DNA from: Acidobacteriota bacterium
Lineage (GTDB): Bacteria > Acidobacteriota > Terriglobia > Terriglobales > Acidobacteriaceae
Direction of reading: 5' to 3'
Assembly: GCA_013289795.1 (NCBI GenBank)
Contig: JABCZH010000004.1
Location: 62,001 to 126,000, forward strand
DNA length: 64,000 nt
Shown: piece after piece, positions 53,273 to 61,247 of the stretch
Layout of the letters: every line of letters begins with the position of its first letter
How positions within the stretch are numbered: position 1 is the stretch's first letter
Notes under the pieces: generated by a model
The model's database searches: none
Seen by the model: only the letters and a program-made list of their open reading frames with translations
Told to the model about the DNA's origin: nothing
Position numbers and translations under genes: made by a program

Positions 53273-53791
53273 TTATCGAACTCCCAATTCCCCGCTGGCC
53301 ACTTCGGCATGATTGAACACCGCGTTGGCTCCCATATGTGCTGGCTGGGGGGCCAGCATCTGCTCTTTGCGATAGACCAACCCGCTGGCATTGAAGCTGG
53401 CAATTTCAAAACCGTGCCCATGCGTAATCGCGTCCGTAGGGCAAGCCTCCACACAGTACCCGCAAAAGATACATCGGTTGTAATCAATGTTATAGACGCG
53501 GGCGTAGCGTTCGGCGCCGCTCACGCGGTGTTCGGCAGTGTTTTCGGCGGCTTCTATGTAGATGCAATTCGAAGGGCAGGAGGCGGCGCACAAGAAACAG
53601 GCTACACATTTCTCCAGACCGTTTTCGTCGCGCTGCAAGACATGCACTCCGCGAAAGCGGTCCTGGAACTTCGCGCCCTTCAACGGACCCGGGCCGTCGG
53701 GATAGTTCTCCACCTGAGTAGGCTGGAACATCTCCATGAAGGTGATGCTCATGCCCTTGGCGATGGCCGCAATGTTCTTCAACACCGTCAT
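53273..53791 (-). CDS. nuoI: NADH-quinone oxidoreductase subunit I-like ferredoxin (copy 2)
   Basis: A 172-residue protein with the subunit I features: ITFMEMFQPTQVENYPDGPGPLKGAKFQDRFRGVHVLQRDENGLEKCVACFLCAASCPSNCIYIEAA and CIFCGYCVEACPTDAITHGHGFEIA, giving two [4Fe-4S] sites. It is clearly different from the 46257-46718 copy. No other complex I subunit is adjacent, and a terminator follows. Confidence 0.88.
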   Translation of the reverse strand: MTVLKNIAAIAKGMSITFMEMFQPTQVENYPDGPGPLKGAKFQDRFRGVHVLQRDENGLEKCVACFLCAASCPSNCIYIEAAENTAEHRVSGAERYARVYNIDYNRCIFCGYCVEACPTDAITHGHGFEIASFNASGLVYRKEQMLAPQPAHMGANAVFNHAEVASGELGVR

Positions 53792-53830
53792 ACCGTACTA
53801 GTATACCGAAAGCGCCCACCTACCGGCAGT

Positions 53831-54277
53831 TCAGGCGATGCCCAGCATCTGATTGAAGAAGCCCACCAGGTATTTCCAGACCAGGTAGTACACGATCAAG
53901 GCAATGGCAAAACCGAACGCAATATAGTGATACGGAACTACCAACTGCTCGAACCACACCACACCGTTGCTCCCTAGGGTCAGGAAGCCCAGGCCGGTAG
54001 CAAGCATGAATCCTAGGGGCGCCAGCACAAAAGGCAGCAGCGCTCCATGCAGTCCGATAGGCAGATGGCGTCGCGGCCGCAACCACAGATAAAACATGTT
54101 CCAAAGTCCAAACAGGCTGGGCACCAGCGCCATGGGAAATACAATGACCCGCTCAATCGGGATCGGCACCTGGAAGACAAAACGCGCCGTGCAGAATGCA
54201 GTCAGCACCAGCAACAGAAAAACTGTGGGGGCAACAATGCCTCCCATGTAAGCGCGTAGGTACGGATGCGTATTCAT
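53831..54277 (-). CDS. Four-helix membrane protein in the ECF sigma operon
   Basis: A 148-residue protein with four membrane helices (IVAPTVFLLLVLTAFCTARF, VIVFPMALVPSLFGLWNMFYLWL, GALLPFVLAPLGFMLATGLGFLTL, YIAFGFAIALIVYYLVWKYL). It follows the 71-residue gene by 15 bp on the same strand and so belongs to the sigma operon. No family is recognised. Confidence 0.7.
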   Translation of the reverse strand: MNTHPYLRAYMGGIVAPTVFLLLVLTAFCTARFVFQVPIPIERVIVFPMALVPSLFGLWNMFYLWLRPRRHLPIGLHGALLPFVLAPLGFMLATGLGFLTLGSNGVVWFEQLVVPYHYIAFGFAIALIVYYLVWKYLVGFFNQMLGIA

Positions 54278-54292
54278 AGTGACCTCCCTTGC

Positions 54293-54508
54293 TCACAAGT
54301 GATAAAGCAGCAGCGGAATCGTGTTTGGCGCCAAAACCAGGCACAGTGTCACCAGCGCCAGCAGCGTCCAGTCGAACCACGGAACCGCGGCGGATCGCTC
54401 TTCCAACCGTCGCAGCAGCTGCGGCCACAAATCGCGTACAAGTTCTGCATTCGCCGGACGAAGACTTTGCTTCAACAGTTCACGAATCTTTTCTTCGTGT
54501 TCATTCAT
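54293..54508 (-). CDS. Small membrane protein, possible anti-sigma factor
   Basis: A 71-residue protein: a charged cytoplasmic helix (NEHEEKIRELLKQSLRPANAELVRDLWPQLLRRLEERS) and one membrane segment (WTLLALVTLCLVLAPNTIPLLLY). The ATG overlaps the stop of the sigma gene (ATGA at 54508-54505 on the minus strand). The position and topology are those of an anti-sigma factor, but it is smaller than usual and has no zinc-binding motif. Confidence 0.7.
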   Translation of the reverse strand: MNEHEEKIRELLKQSLRPANAELVRDLWPQLLRRLEERSAAVPWFDWTLLALVTLCLVLAPNTIPLLLYHL

Positions 54509-55047
54509 GGTTCTACTCCCAGCTGTTTGAGTTGTTTTCGCAAGAGTCGTACTGCCCGAAACACTCGCAGTTTGACTGCTCCCACCGAGATTCCCAACGC
54601 CTCGGCAATCTCCTGGTACGGCTCTTCTTCGATCAACGCCAGCGTGGTTGCGATTCGCAGCTTCGCGGGCAATCGGCGAAACGCTTTACCCACCCGCTCA
54701 CGGACATCTTGTTGAATACCGGGATCGGGCAAGGCGGTTGCCGCCATATCTTCTGGAAGCTCTGTCTCCCGGCGCGATCTCTTCAAATAGTCGAGCGCCG
54801 TATTAGTCGCGATCCGCCGCGCCCATGCGCCGAAACTGCGTTTGGGATCGAAGCGCGCGTGCGCTCGATGAATCCGCCAGAAAGTCTCAACGGTCAGATC
54901 CTCGGCAATGCCGTGATCGCGCACGATGCGCACCGTCCAGCGATACACTTCGCCTTGAAACTGCCGGAACAGGCTCTCGAAGGCGTCAAGGTCTCCGTGA
55001 GCGAACTGCTCGAATACTGTCGTGGGCAGCTCCGCAGACTGTTCCAT
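54505..55047 (-). CDS. ECF-type RNA polymerase sigma factor
   Basis: A 180-residue sigma-70 family protein with region 2 (LFRQFQGEVYRWTVRIVRDHGIAEDLTVETFWRIHRAHARF, AWARRIATNTALDYLKR) and region 4 (LRIATTLALIEEEPYQEIAEALGISVGAVKLRVFRAVRLLRK). It directs RNA polymerase to a small stress or envelope regulon. It heads an operon with two small membrane proteins and may transcribe itself from the candidate promoter just upstream. Confidence 0.93.
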   Translation of the reverse strand: MEQSAELPTTVFEQFAHGDLDAFESLFRQFQGEVYRWTVRIVRDHGIAEDLTVETFWRIHRAHARFDPKRSFGAWARRIATNTALDYLKRSRRETELPEDMAATALPDPGIQQDVRERVGKAFRRLPAKLRIATTLALIEEEPYQEIAEALGISVGAVKLRVFRAVRLLRKQLKQLGVEP

Positions 55048-55057
55048 TTGTCTTCCT

Positions 55058-55092
55058 ATATACGCTTACGGGCGGGAGCGTGGAAAGGTTAC
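55058..55092 (-). promoter_or_regulatory. Candidate ECF-type (autoregulatory) promoter
   Basis: On the minus strand GTAACC (55092-55087) with its AAC core, followed about 16 bp later by CGTAAG (55070-55065) and GCGTATATA, resembles an ECF -35/-10 pair and sits 11-45 bp before the sigma gene. Confidence 0.4.
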
Positions 55093-55126
55093 AGAGAAAG
55101 GCGTCGCCACGGCTATTATTTGAAAT

Positions 55127-55834
55127 GTGACTGTAGTGCTGAACACCCAGACCAAGGCCCCGCTTCGGACGGGATTCCTCCGATTGTTCATTCGATGGCT
55201 CGCCATCAGCGTTGTGCTTCTTTGGTCGCTTGCCGTGCTGATCCTTGTGGCCGCCCGCTGGATCGACCCTCCGACAACCGCAGTCCACATCCAGCGCCGC
55301 GTGCAGGCTTGGATTCACCACACGCCCTATCGCGACCGCTATAAATTCATTCCCCTCAGCCAAATCTCGCCCGATCTCCAGCACGCCGTAGTCGCCGCCG
55401 AAGACGCAAACTTCTACCACCACCATGGATTCGATTGGCACCAGATAGAAATCGCCGCTCAAGAGGATATGGAAGGCGAGCGCACTCGCGGAGCTTCCAC
55501 CATTACCCAGCAACTCGTAAAAAACCTGTTCTTCGGGACCGGCCGCTCGTTCCTCCGCAAGGGCGCAGAGGCCTCATTGGTACCGGTGGCCGAACTCGTC
55601 CTCGGCAAACGGCGCATTCTGGAGATATACCTCAACGTGGTCGAATGGGGCCCGGGTATTTACGGTGCAGAGGCGGCGTGTCCTTATTACTATCGGACCC
55701 CAGCCCGCAATATCGGCCTTGAACAGGCGGTACGGCTCGCCGCAATTCTACCCGCTCCCCTGAAGCGACGGCCCGAGCGCATGAATAATTACGGCGCGAT
55801 TATCCTCAACCGGATGCGCCAAATGGGTTGGTAA
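55127..55834 (+). CDS. mtgA: Monofunctional peptidoglycan glycosyltransferase
   Basis: A 235-residue GT51 enzyme with one N-terminal membrane helix (LAISVVLLWSLAVLILVAARWI) and the transglycosylase motifs AAEDANFYHHHGFDW (catalytic Glu), RGASTITQQLVKNLF, RKGAEASLVPVAELVLGKRRILEIYLN and YGAEAACPYYY. It polymerises lipid II into glycan strands. The start is GTG 55127, divergent from the ECF sigma gene with a 79-bp gap. Confidence 0.94.
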   Translation: MTVVLNTQTKAPLRTGFLRLFIRWLAISVVLLWSLAVLILVAARWIDPPTTAVHIQRRVQAWIHHTPYRDRYKFIPLSQISPDLQHAVVAAEDANFYHHHGFDWHQIEIAAQEDMEGERTRGASTITQQLVKNLFFGTGRSFLRKGAEASLVPVAELVLGKRRILEIYLNVVEWGPGIYGAEAACPYYYRTPARNIGLEQAVRLAAILPAPLKRRPERMNNYGAIILNRMRQMGW

Positions 55835-55907
55835 TCGTGGCCGACATTTACCAATGCGAGCGAACATTAATCAGAGATTCCCCAATCCCAACGGATAGAA
55901 TACCGAC

Positions 55908-56438
55908 ATGAAACCGATCCCTTTGCGGACACAGCTGCGTCTGGTGGCAGCGGGCTACGCTGTAGTGCTGGCGATCGCGGCACTGCTCGTCTATCAGCGC
56001 CACCTGCTGTACCTCAATCACCCCGAAGACGTCGCGGCGGCGGGCGGGATGTACGCCGCCGGCGACTGGATGCTGGAGATCTTCATTGCCTGCATGTTGC
56101 TGGTCCCGACTTTTGTTCTGGTGCTGGTGATCCGCAAGTCCGAAAACCTCTACACTGCCTATTCCAAGATATTGCTGGGCCTGAGCCTCACTGCTCCAAT
56201 TTCCCTCGGACTGCTCAGTATTCCGGCCGTGGGCCAGGGGACGATGCTCCTGGGCTGGATTTGCATGGATCGGCTGCTATGCTCGCCGGTCGTGATTGTG
56301 GGACTGGTGGTCAGCCGCTTGCTGGCGCGGTTTGACCGTGCGAAACGCTTGACTTTGTATGCGGTACTGATCGAGGTCTTGACGTTGGCTCTCACGGCAG
56401 CACTGTTTCTATTCGCAGCGACAACCCACAGAGGCTAG
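55908..56438 (+). CDS. Four-helix membrane protein of unknown function
   Basis: A 176-residue protein with four membrane helices (LVAAGYAVVLAIAALLVYQR, WMLEIFIACMLLVPTFVLVLVI, ILLGLSLTAPISLGLLSI, LYAVLIEVLTLALTAALFLFAA). No family is recognised. A weak AGTGC/GCACT hairpin lies about 65 bp after the stop, in the 225-bp gap before the GloVer-repeat gene; that gap shows no other gene. Confidence 0.65.
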   Translation: MKPIPLRTQLRLVAAGYAVVLAIAALLVYQRHLLYLNHPEDVAAAGGMYAAGDWMLEIFIACMLLVPTFVLVLVIRKSENLYTAYSKILLGLSLTAPISLGLLSIPAVGQGTMLLGWICMDRLLCSPVVIVGLVVSRLLARFDRAKRLTLYAVLIEVLTLALTAALFLFAATTHRG

Positions 56439-56663
56439 TGCCCATCATTCGGATTTGTCCACATATCGCAGAATAAGCGGTGTGCCGGTCAGGCTGCGCC
56501 CCTCAGTGCGCTTTTTGCACTTGTAACTCTCCCCGCGACTTGCTTGCAACGACCTTGACTGCCAGGCCAACCCCATGGATAATTGTGGCCCTTGGTACGC
56601 GGCCCCCGCGCGCATCGAAATAGCCCTGGTTAGCGGATCCGCCCCTTTAGGAGGAAACCCTCG

Positions 56664-58022
56664 ATGAAAATGCGACTCTACACGTTCGCGCTGGTTCTGC
56701 TGGGAGTCGCGGTGTCTGCAAATGCCCAGACCCTGACGGTGCTCTACAACTTCGGCTCCAACAGCGGCGATCCGCTATTCCCGTTATATTCTGGGGTCAT
56801 AGCCCAAGGTCCGGACGGGAGCCTATATGGCACCACACCATTAGGCGGTACACTCAACAATGGAGCCGTGTTCAGGGTGACACCTGCGGGCACGATGACT
56901 GTGCTGCACAGTTTCATGGGAGGCGACGGCCAGGCTCCGTTCGGCGGCCTGACCTTAGGCACGGACGGAAATTTCTATGGCACTACATTTTTCACCATCT
57001 TCAAGATAACCTCCAGCGGCCAGTTGACCACCCTCTACACCTTCAGCGGTGATTCAGACCCCAACGGATGGGAACCCTACGCGCCACCGGTCGAAGGCGC
57101 CGATGGAAATTTTTATGGCACCACGTCTGCGGGCGGTCCCGACGGAGGCGGAGGCGTGTACAAGATCACACCCTCCGGAACCATTACGAGGCTGCACAGT
57201 TTCTTAGCCAGTGACGGCTACACCGCCTATGACGCCCTGATTCAAGGCACCGACGGCAACTTCTATGGGACCACGTCACAGGGTGGGAGCGGCACTGTTG
57301 GAACCATATTTCGTATTACGCCCACAGGCACTTTTACAGTGCTGTACAACTTCGACACTACCCATGGCACCACGCCTTATTCCTCTTTGGTTCAAGCCGG
57401 CGATGGCAATTTCTATGGAACCACCGAGGCCGGCGGCGCCTCCGGCTTCGGAGTCATATTCAGAATGACCCGAGCCGGCCAGCTCACGGTTCTCCACAAC
57501 TTCACCGGCGCCGGCGATGGGGGAAATCCGCTCGCCGGTTTGACGCTGGCGACCGACGGCAACGCTTACGGGACCACAGACGTGGGTGGAACCCTCAACT
57601 TCGGCGTTGTTTTCAAGCTGACTCCGCAGGGTACGTTCTCCGTGGTCAATAATTTCGACAGTATCCACGGTGCCTATCCCACCACACCCCTGATTCAGAA
57701 CACAAATGGGGAATTTTATGGAGACACTTACGAGGGCGGCACCGCCGATGAGGGAACTTTCTTCAGCTTGGATACCGGCCTGGGACCATTTGTTAGTTTG
57801 GTCCGCCGATCTGGCAAGGTTGGCAGGGTGATTGGCATTCTCGGTCAGGGTCTCACCGGAACCACGAGCGTTTCTTTCAACGGAGTCGCTGCCAAGTTTA
57901 AGGTGTTGTCGGACACCTCCCTCACCGCAACGGTCCCGAAGAGTGCTACCACGGGACTCGTAACCGTTGTGACGCCAGCTCGAACTCTTAAGAGCAATCA
58001 GAAGTTCATCGTCGTGCCTTGA
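56664..58022 (+). CDS. Secreted GloVer-type repeat protein with IPT/TIG-like C-terminus
   Basis: A 452-residue protein with a signal peptide (MKMRLYTFALVLLGVAVSANAQ), about eight tandem repeats of the form LYNF.G..DG..P...L..GTDGNFYGTT..GG....G..FRITP.G (about 25-370), and a C-terminal IPT/TIG-like domain (VIGILGQGLTGTTSVSFNGVAAKFKV .. FIVV). The repeats predict an exported beta-propeller or solenoid of unknown binding partner. TAGGAGGAAACCCTCG precedes ATG 56664. The 198-bp gap that follows shows no gene. Confidence 0.88.
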   Translation: MKMRLYTFALVLLGVAVSANAQTLTVLYNFGSNSGDPLFPLYSGVIAQGPDGSLYGTTPLGGTLNNGAVFRVTPAGTMTVLHSFMGGDGQAPFGGLTLGTDGNFYGTTFFTIFKITSSGQLTTLYTFSGDSDPNGWEPYAPPVEGADGNFYGTTSAGGPDGGGGVYKITPSGTITRLHSFLASDGYTAYDALIQGTDGNFYGTTSQGGSGTVGTIFRITPTGTFTVLYNFDTTHGTTPYSSLVQAGDGNFYGTTEAGGASGFGVIFRMTRAGQLTVLHNFTGAGDGGNPLAGLTLATDGNAYGTTDVGGTLNFGVVFKLTPQGTFSVVNNFDSIHGAYPTTPLIQNTNGEFYGDTYEGGTADEGTFFSLDTGLGPFVSLVRRSGKVGRVIGILGQGLTGTTSVSFNGVAAKFKVLSDTSLTATVPKSATTGLVTVVTPARTLKSNQKFIVVP

Positions 58023-58220
58023 AGTCCGGCTGTGCACAGCGTTTTAAGAGCTAATGATCACGCAGGCGCATCATTCTCGAACCGACGCCACTTCTTGTTG
58101 ATAAAGGGATTGCAAGTGACCGGCCAAGATGATCTACCTTGCACTTGCTCCAGATGCCTCTTTGGTGTCATTGCAACCGCTCCGAACCTGTGGTAGCGTC
58201 AACAAACAGAAGAGGTTAGC

Positions 58221-59036
58221 TTGCAACGAACAGTTCCCGCCGGGCTTGACCGTAAAGAAGCGGAGATTTATCAGCATTTGGACACCGCCCGGCTCCCGAG
58301 ACACATCGCCATCATCATGGACGGCAACGGCCGCTGGGCCAAGCGCCGCCACCTGCCGCGCATTGCGGGGCATCGCGCGGGTGTGACTGCGGTGCGTTCG
58401 ACGGTCGAAACCGCGGCCCGCATCGGCATTCCCGCGCTCACGCTGTACGCCTTTTCCGAGGAGAACTGGAAGAAGCGCCCCAGGAGTGAAGTCGATTTTC
58501 TGATGGGCCTGTTGTGCCGTTATCTGAAAGCGGAAGTGCCCACGCTGAACAAGAACAATATTCGGCTGGAATACATTGGGCGGCAGCATGAGTTGCCGGA
58601 CTCGGTGCAGGAGAAGATGCAGTGGGCGCGGGGAGCGACGTCGCACAACACAGGAATGACACTGACCCTGGCGCTCAACTACAGCGCGCGCAGCGAATTG
58701 GTGGACGCATTTGCCTCGCTGGTGGACGCCGCCGCTCGTAATGGTGGCTTGAATCATTTGAAGATTGATGAGGATGCGGTGTCCCGGCATCTTTATACGC
58801 GGGATTTGCCGGATCCAGATCTGGTGGTGCGCACCAGCGGCGAGATGCGGCTCAGCAATTTTCTGTTGTGGCAACTGGCTTACGCTGAGATTTATGTGAC
58901 GCCGACGTTGTGGCCTGAGTTCCGCGGGGTTCACCTGCTCGAAGGCATCGCCGAATATCAGAAGCGCGAGCGGCGCTATGGCGGGTTGGCCGAAGAGGCC
59001 GCGCACGCGCATCACTCGAAGACAGTACGGAGCTAA
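58221..59036 (+). CDS. uppS: Undecaprenyl diphosphate synthase (isoprenyl transferase)
   Basis: A 271-residue cis-prenyltransferase making the C55 carrier lipid for cell-wall synthesis: HIAIIMDGNGRWAKRR (catalytic Asp), GHRAGVTAVR, YAFSEENWKRP-like YAFSEENWKKRP, and PDPDLVVRTSGEMRLSNFLLWQLAYAEIYV (C-terminal diphosphate-binding region). It starts with TTG 58221 after AGAAGAGG. It is the first gene of uppS-cdsA-dxr-rseP. Confidence 0.96.
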   Translation: MQRTVPAGLDRKEAEIYQHLDTARLPRHIAIIMDGNGRWAKRRHLPRIAGHRAGVTAVRSTVETAARIGIPALTLYAFSEENWKKRPRSEVDFLMGLLCRYLKAEVPTLNKNNIRLEYIGRQHELPDSVQEKMQWARGATSHNTGMTLTLALNYSARSELVDAFASLVDAAARNGGLNHLKIDEDAVSRHLYTRDLPDPDLVVRTSGEMRLSNFLLWQLAYAEIYVTPTLWPEFRGVHLLEGIAEYQKRERRYGGLAEEAAHAHHSKTVRS

Positions 59037-59041
59037 GGCTC

Positions 59042-59944
59042 TTGCAACTGCTCAAACGCATCCTCACCGCGGTGGTATTGATCCCCGTAGTTCTGCTGTT
59101 GGTGCTGAGTGCGCCGGTGCCGGTAGTCGCGCTGGTTGCGGCGCTGGTGGCGCTGCTGGCGGTACAGGAATTCCTTAAGCTGGCTGAGGCTTACGGCATT
59201 CGACCATTCCGCTGGCCCACCTATCTTTTCGTCGGCGCGTTCTTTTTGTTTCTGGCGCTCAGTCCGGCGAACGCCAAGCCCCTGCTCTCCACTGCGATAT
59301 TTGTGTACACCGTGGGGTTCGCGGCGGCGATTGCGCCGTTTGTTTTTCTTACCGTCGGATTGCGGCAGGTCAACCTGAGCGCCGCGTTGCCCGCTGCGAT
59401 GGTTTCCGTGTTTGCGTTTGCCTATGTCGCCCTGCCCCTGGGATTGCTGGTGCAACTGCGCGAGCAGTGGTCGGGAGCGTTCTTGCTTTTATATCTGCTG
59501 CTGCTGGTTTGGGCGGGCGACATCTTTGCATATTTCGTGGGGAAGTCGCTGGGCCGCCATTTAATGGCGCCGCGCATCAGCCCTAAGAAGACGTGGGAGG
59601 GTGCGCTGGCATCGATGCTGGCGAGCCTGGTGGTGGGGATGCTGCTCTACAACTACGCCCTGCCCATCAGCACGGCACTGTTGAATGCGCATCTGATCCA
59701 GGTGCGGGACGGATTCTTCGCTCTGCAAAAGCCGCCGCTGTGGCCGACTCTGTTGCTCTCGGCGGCCATCAACGTCGCCGCCCAGTTGGGCGATCTGGTG
59801 GAGTCATTGATCAAACGGGGCGCTGACGTTAAGGATTCGGGAACCATTTTGCCGGGACACGGAGGCATGCTCGACCGCATCGACGCCCTGCTCTTTGCCG
59901 CTCCAGTGCTGTGGTACTATGCGGCTTGGCGCGTGATGCAGTAG
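59042..59944 (+). CDS. cdsA: Phosphatidate cytidylyltransferase
   Basis: A 300-residue membrane enzyme making CDP-diacylglycerol from phosphatidate and CTP. Eight or so helices precede the CdsA signature SLIKRGADVKDSGTILPGHGGMLDRID (about 257-283) and the earlier GDIFAYFVGKSLGRH and SPKKTWEGALAS. The TTG start lies 5 bp after the uppS stop, so the two are coupled. Confidence 0.95.
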   Translation: MQLLKRILTAVVLIPVVLLLVLSAPVPVVALVAALVALLAVQEFLKLAEAYGIRPFRWPTYLFVGAFFLFLALSPANAKPLLSTAIFVYTVGFAAAIAPFVFLTVGLRQVNLSAALPAAMVSVFAFAYVALPLGLLVQLREQWSGAFLLLYLLLLVWAGDIFAYFVGKSLGRHLMAPRISPKKTWEGALASMLASLVVGMLLYNYALPISTALLNAHLIQVRDGFFALQKPPLWPTLLLSAAINVAAQLGDLVESLIKRGADVKDSGTILPGHGGMLDRIDALLFAAPVLWYYAAWRVMQ

Positions 59945-59953
59945 CACAACCCC

Positions 59954-60016
59954 GTCGTTGGTCGGTGGCTCCGATTCAACGTACTGACCGACGACTAACG
60001 ACCAAGGATCAACGAC
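59954..60016. repeat. Inverted heptamer repeat upstream of dxr
   Basis: GTCGTTGGTCGG (59954 onward) is followed, 15 bp later, by ACCGACGACTAACGACCAAGGATCAACGAC (59987-60016) in the inverse sense, with GAC cores every 7 bp. It fills the cdsA-dxr gap. Confidence 0.75.
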
Positions 60017-60028
60017 CCGGTTTTCCCC

Positions 60029-61228
60029 ATGAAACGTATTGCCATCCTGGGCTCGACCGGTTCCATCGGCCAAAGCACCCTCAGCGTGGTGGAGTCGCAT
60101 CCCGAGCGCTTTCAGGCGATCTCGCTGGCTGCCGGGCGAAATGTGGACGCTGCGTTCGAGCAGGCACGCCGCTGGAAGCCACGTCTGGTATCGATGGCGA
60201 CGGCAGCCGATGCGGAAGTCCTCGAGGCTCGCCTTAAGAAAGCAGGCGTCGAGGGAGTCGAAGTCACCCATGGATCAGCCGGAAGCGTGCGCGTCGCTAC
60301 CCATCCAGAGGCTGATTTCGTGGTTAGCGCCATTGTCGGGGTCGCCGGGCTCGAAGCCACCTATGAAGCCGTGCGCGCCGGAAAAACCGTGGGCCTCGCC
60401 AACAAAGAATGTCTGGTAGCGGCGGGAGAGTTGATCACAACCGAGGCACGTCGCCAGGGCAAACCGCTGCTACCTATCGACAGCGAACACAATGCAGTGC
60501 ATCAGTGTCTCCGCGGCGGGCGCATGGAGGAAGTCGAGCGCATCTGGCTGACTGCTTCCGGCGGACCTTTCTTGAACACGCCCCAGGCAAAGTTTGCCTC
60601 CATTACCGTCGAGCAAGCACTGAATCATCCCACGTGGAAAATGGGGCGCCGTATCACCATCGATTCCGCGACTTTGATGAACAAGGGATTTGAGGTGATT
60701 GAGGCCTGTCGGCTGTTTAACCTGCCGGTGGAGCGGATCAAGGTGATGGTGCATCCGCAATCCACCATTCACTCCATGGTGGAGTTCGTGGATGGCAGCA
60801 TACTTGCTCAGTTTTCGGTGACCGACATGCGCCTGCCGATCCTGTATGCGCTGACCTGTCCAGAGCGGATTCAGTCGGATATGCGCTTCCCGGTCATGGA
60901 CTTACGGCACCTCGAATTCGTCCCCCCAGACATGACAAAATTCCCTTGTCTGGGTTTGGCGTATGAAGCGGCGGAGGCTGGAGGTGCGAAAACTGTTGCA
61001 CTTAACGCCGCTGACGAGGTCGCGGTGGCGGCTTTTTTGGAGGGCAGCATCCGCTTCGACCAAATCCCGGAGATAATAAAGATGGTCCTGGCTGAAACGG
61101 GAAGCCAGAAATTGGAATCTATAGAGAAGGTGCTGGAAGCGGACAGCAAGGCCCGCAGTATCGCACAGGAAAAGGTCGGGTTGCGGGGCGATTCGGCGGT
61201 TCAACAGCAAGCATCATCCATTCTTTAA
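60029..61228 (+). CDS. dxr: 1-deoxy-D-xylulose 5-phosphate reductoisomerase
   Basis: A 399-residue NADPH enzyme of the methylerythritol phosphate isoprenoid pathway: IAILGSTGSIGQSTL (NADPH), LANKECLVAAGE, PIDSEHNAVHQCL (metal/substrate), TASGGPF, and HPQSTIHSMVEFVDGS. It supplies precursors to uppS upstream. ATG 60029 follows a heptamer repeat; no strong Shine-Dalgarno sequence is seen. Confidence 0.97.
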   Translation: MKRIAILGSTGSIGQSTLSVVESHPERFQAISLAAGRNVDAAFEQARRWKPRLVSMATAADAEVLEARLKKAGVEGVEVTHGSAGSVRVATHPEADFVVSAIVGVAGLEATYEAVRAGKTVGLANKECLVAAGELITTEARRQGKPLLPIDSEHNAVHQCLRGGRMEEVERIWLTASGGPFLNTPQAKFASITVEQALNHPTWKMGRRITIDSATLMNKGFEVIEACRLFNLPVERIKVMVHPQSTIHSMVEFVDGSILAQFSVTDMRLPILYALTCPERIQSDMRFPVMDLRHLEFVPPDMTKFPCLGLAYEAAEAGGAKTVALNAADEVAVAAFLEGSIRFDQIPEIIKMVLAETGSQKLESIEKVLEADSKARSIAQEKVGLRGDSAVQQQASSIL

Positions 61229-61247
61229 GGGGACTCGTACAACTTAT

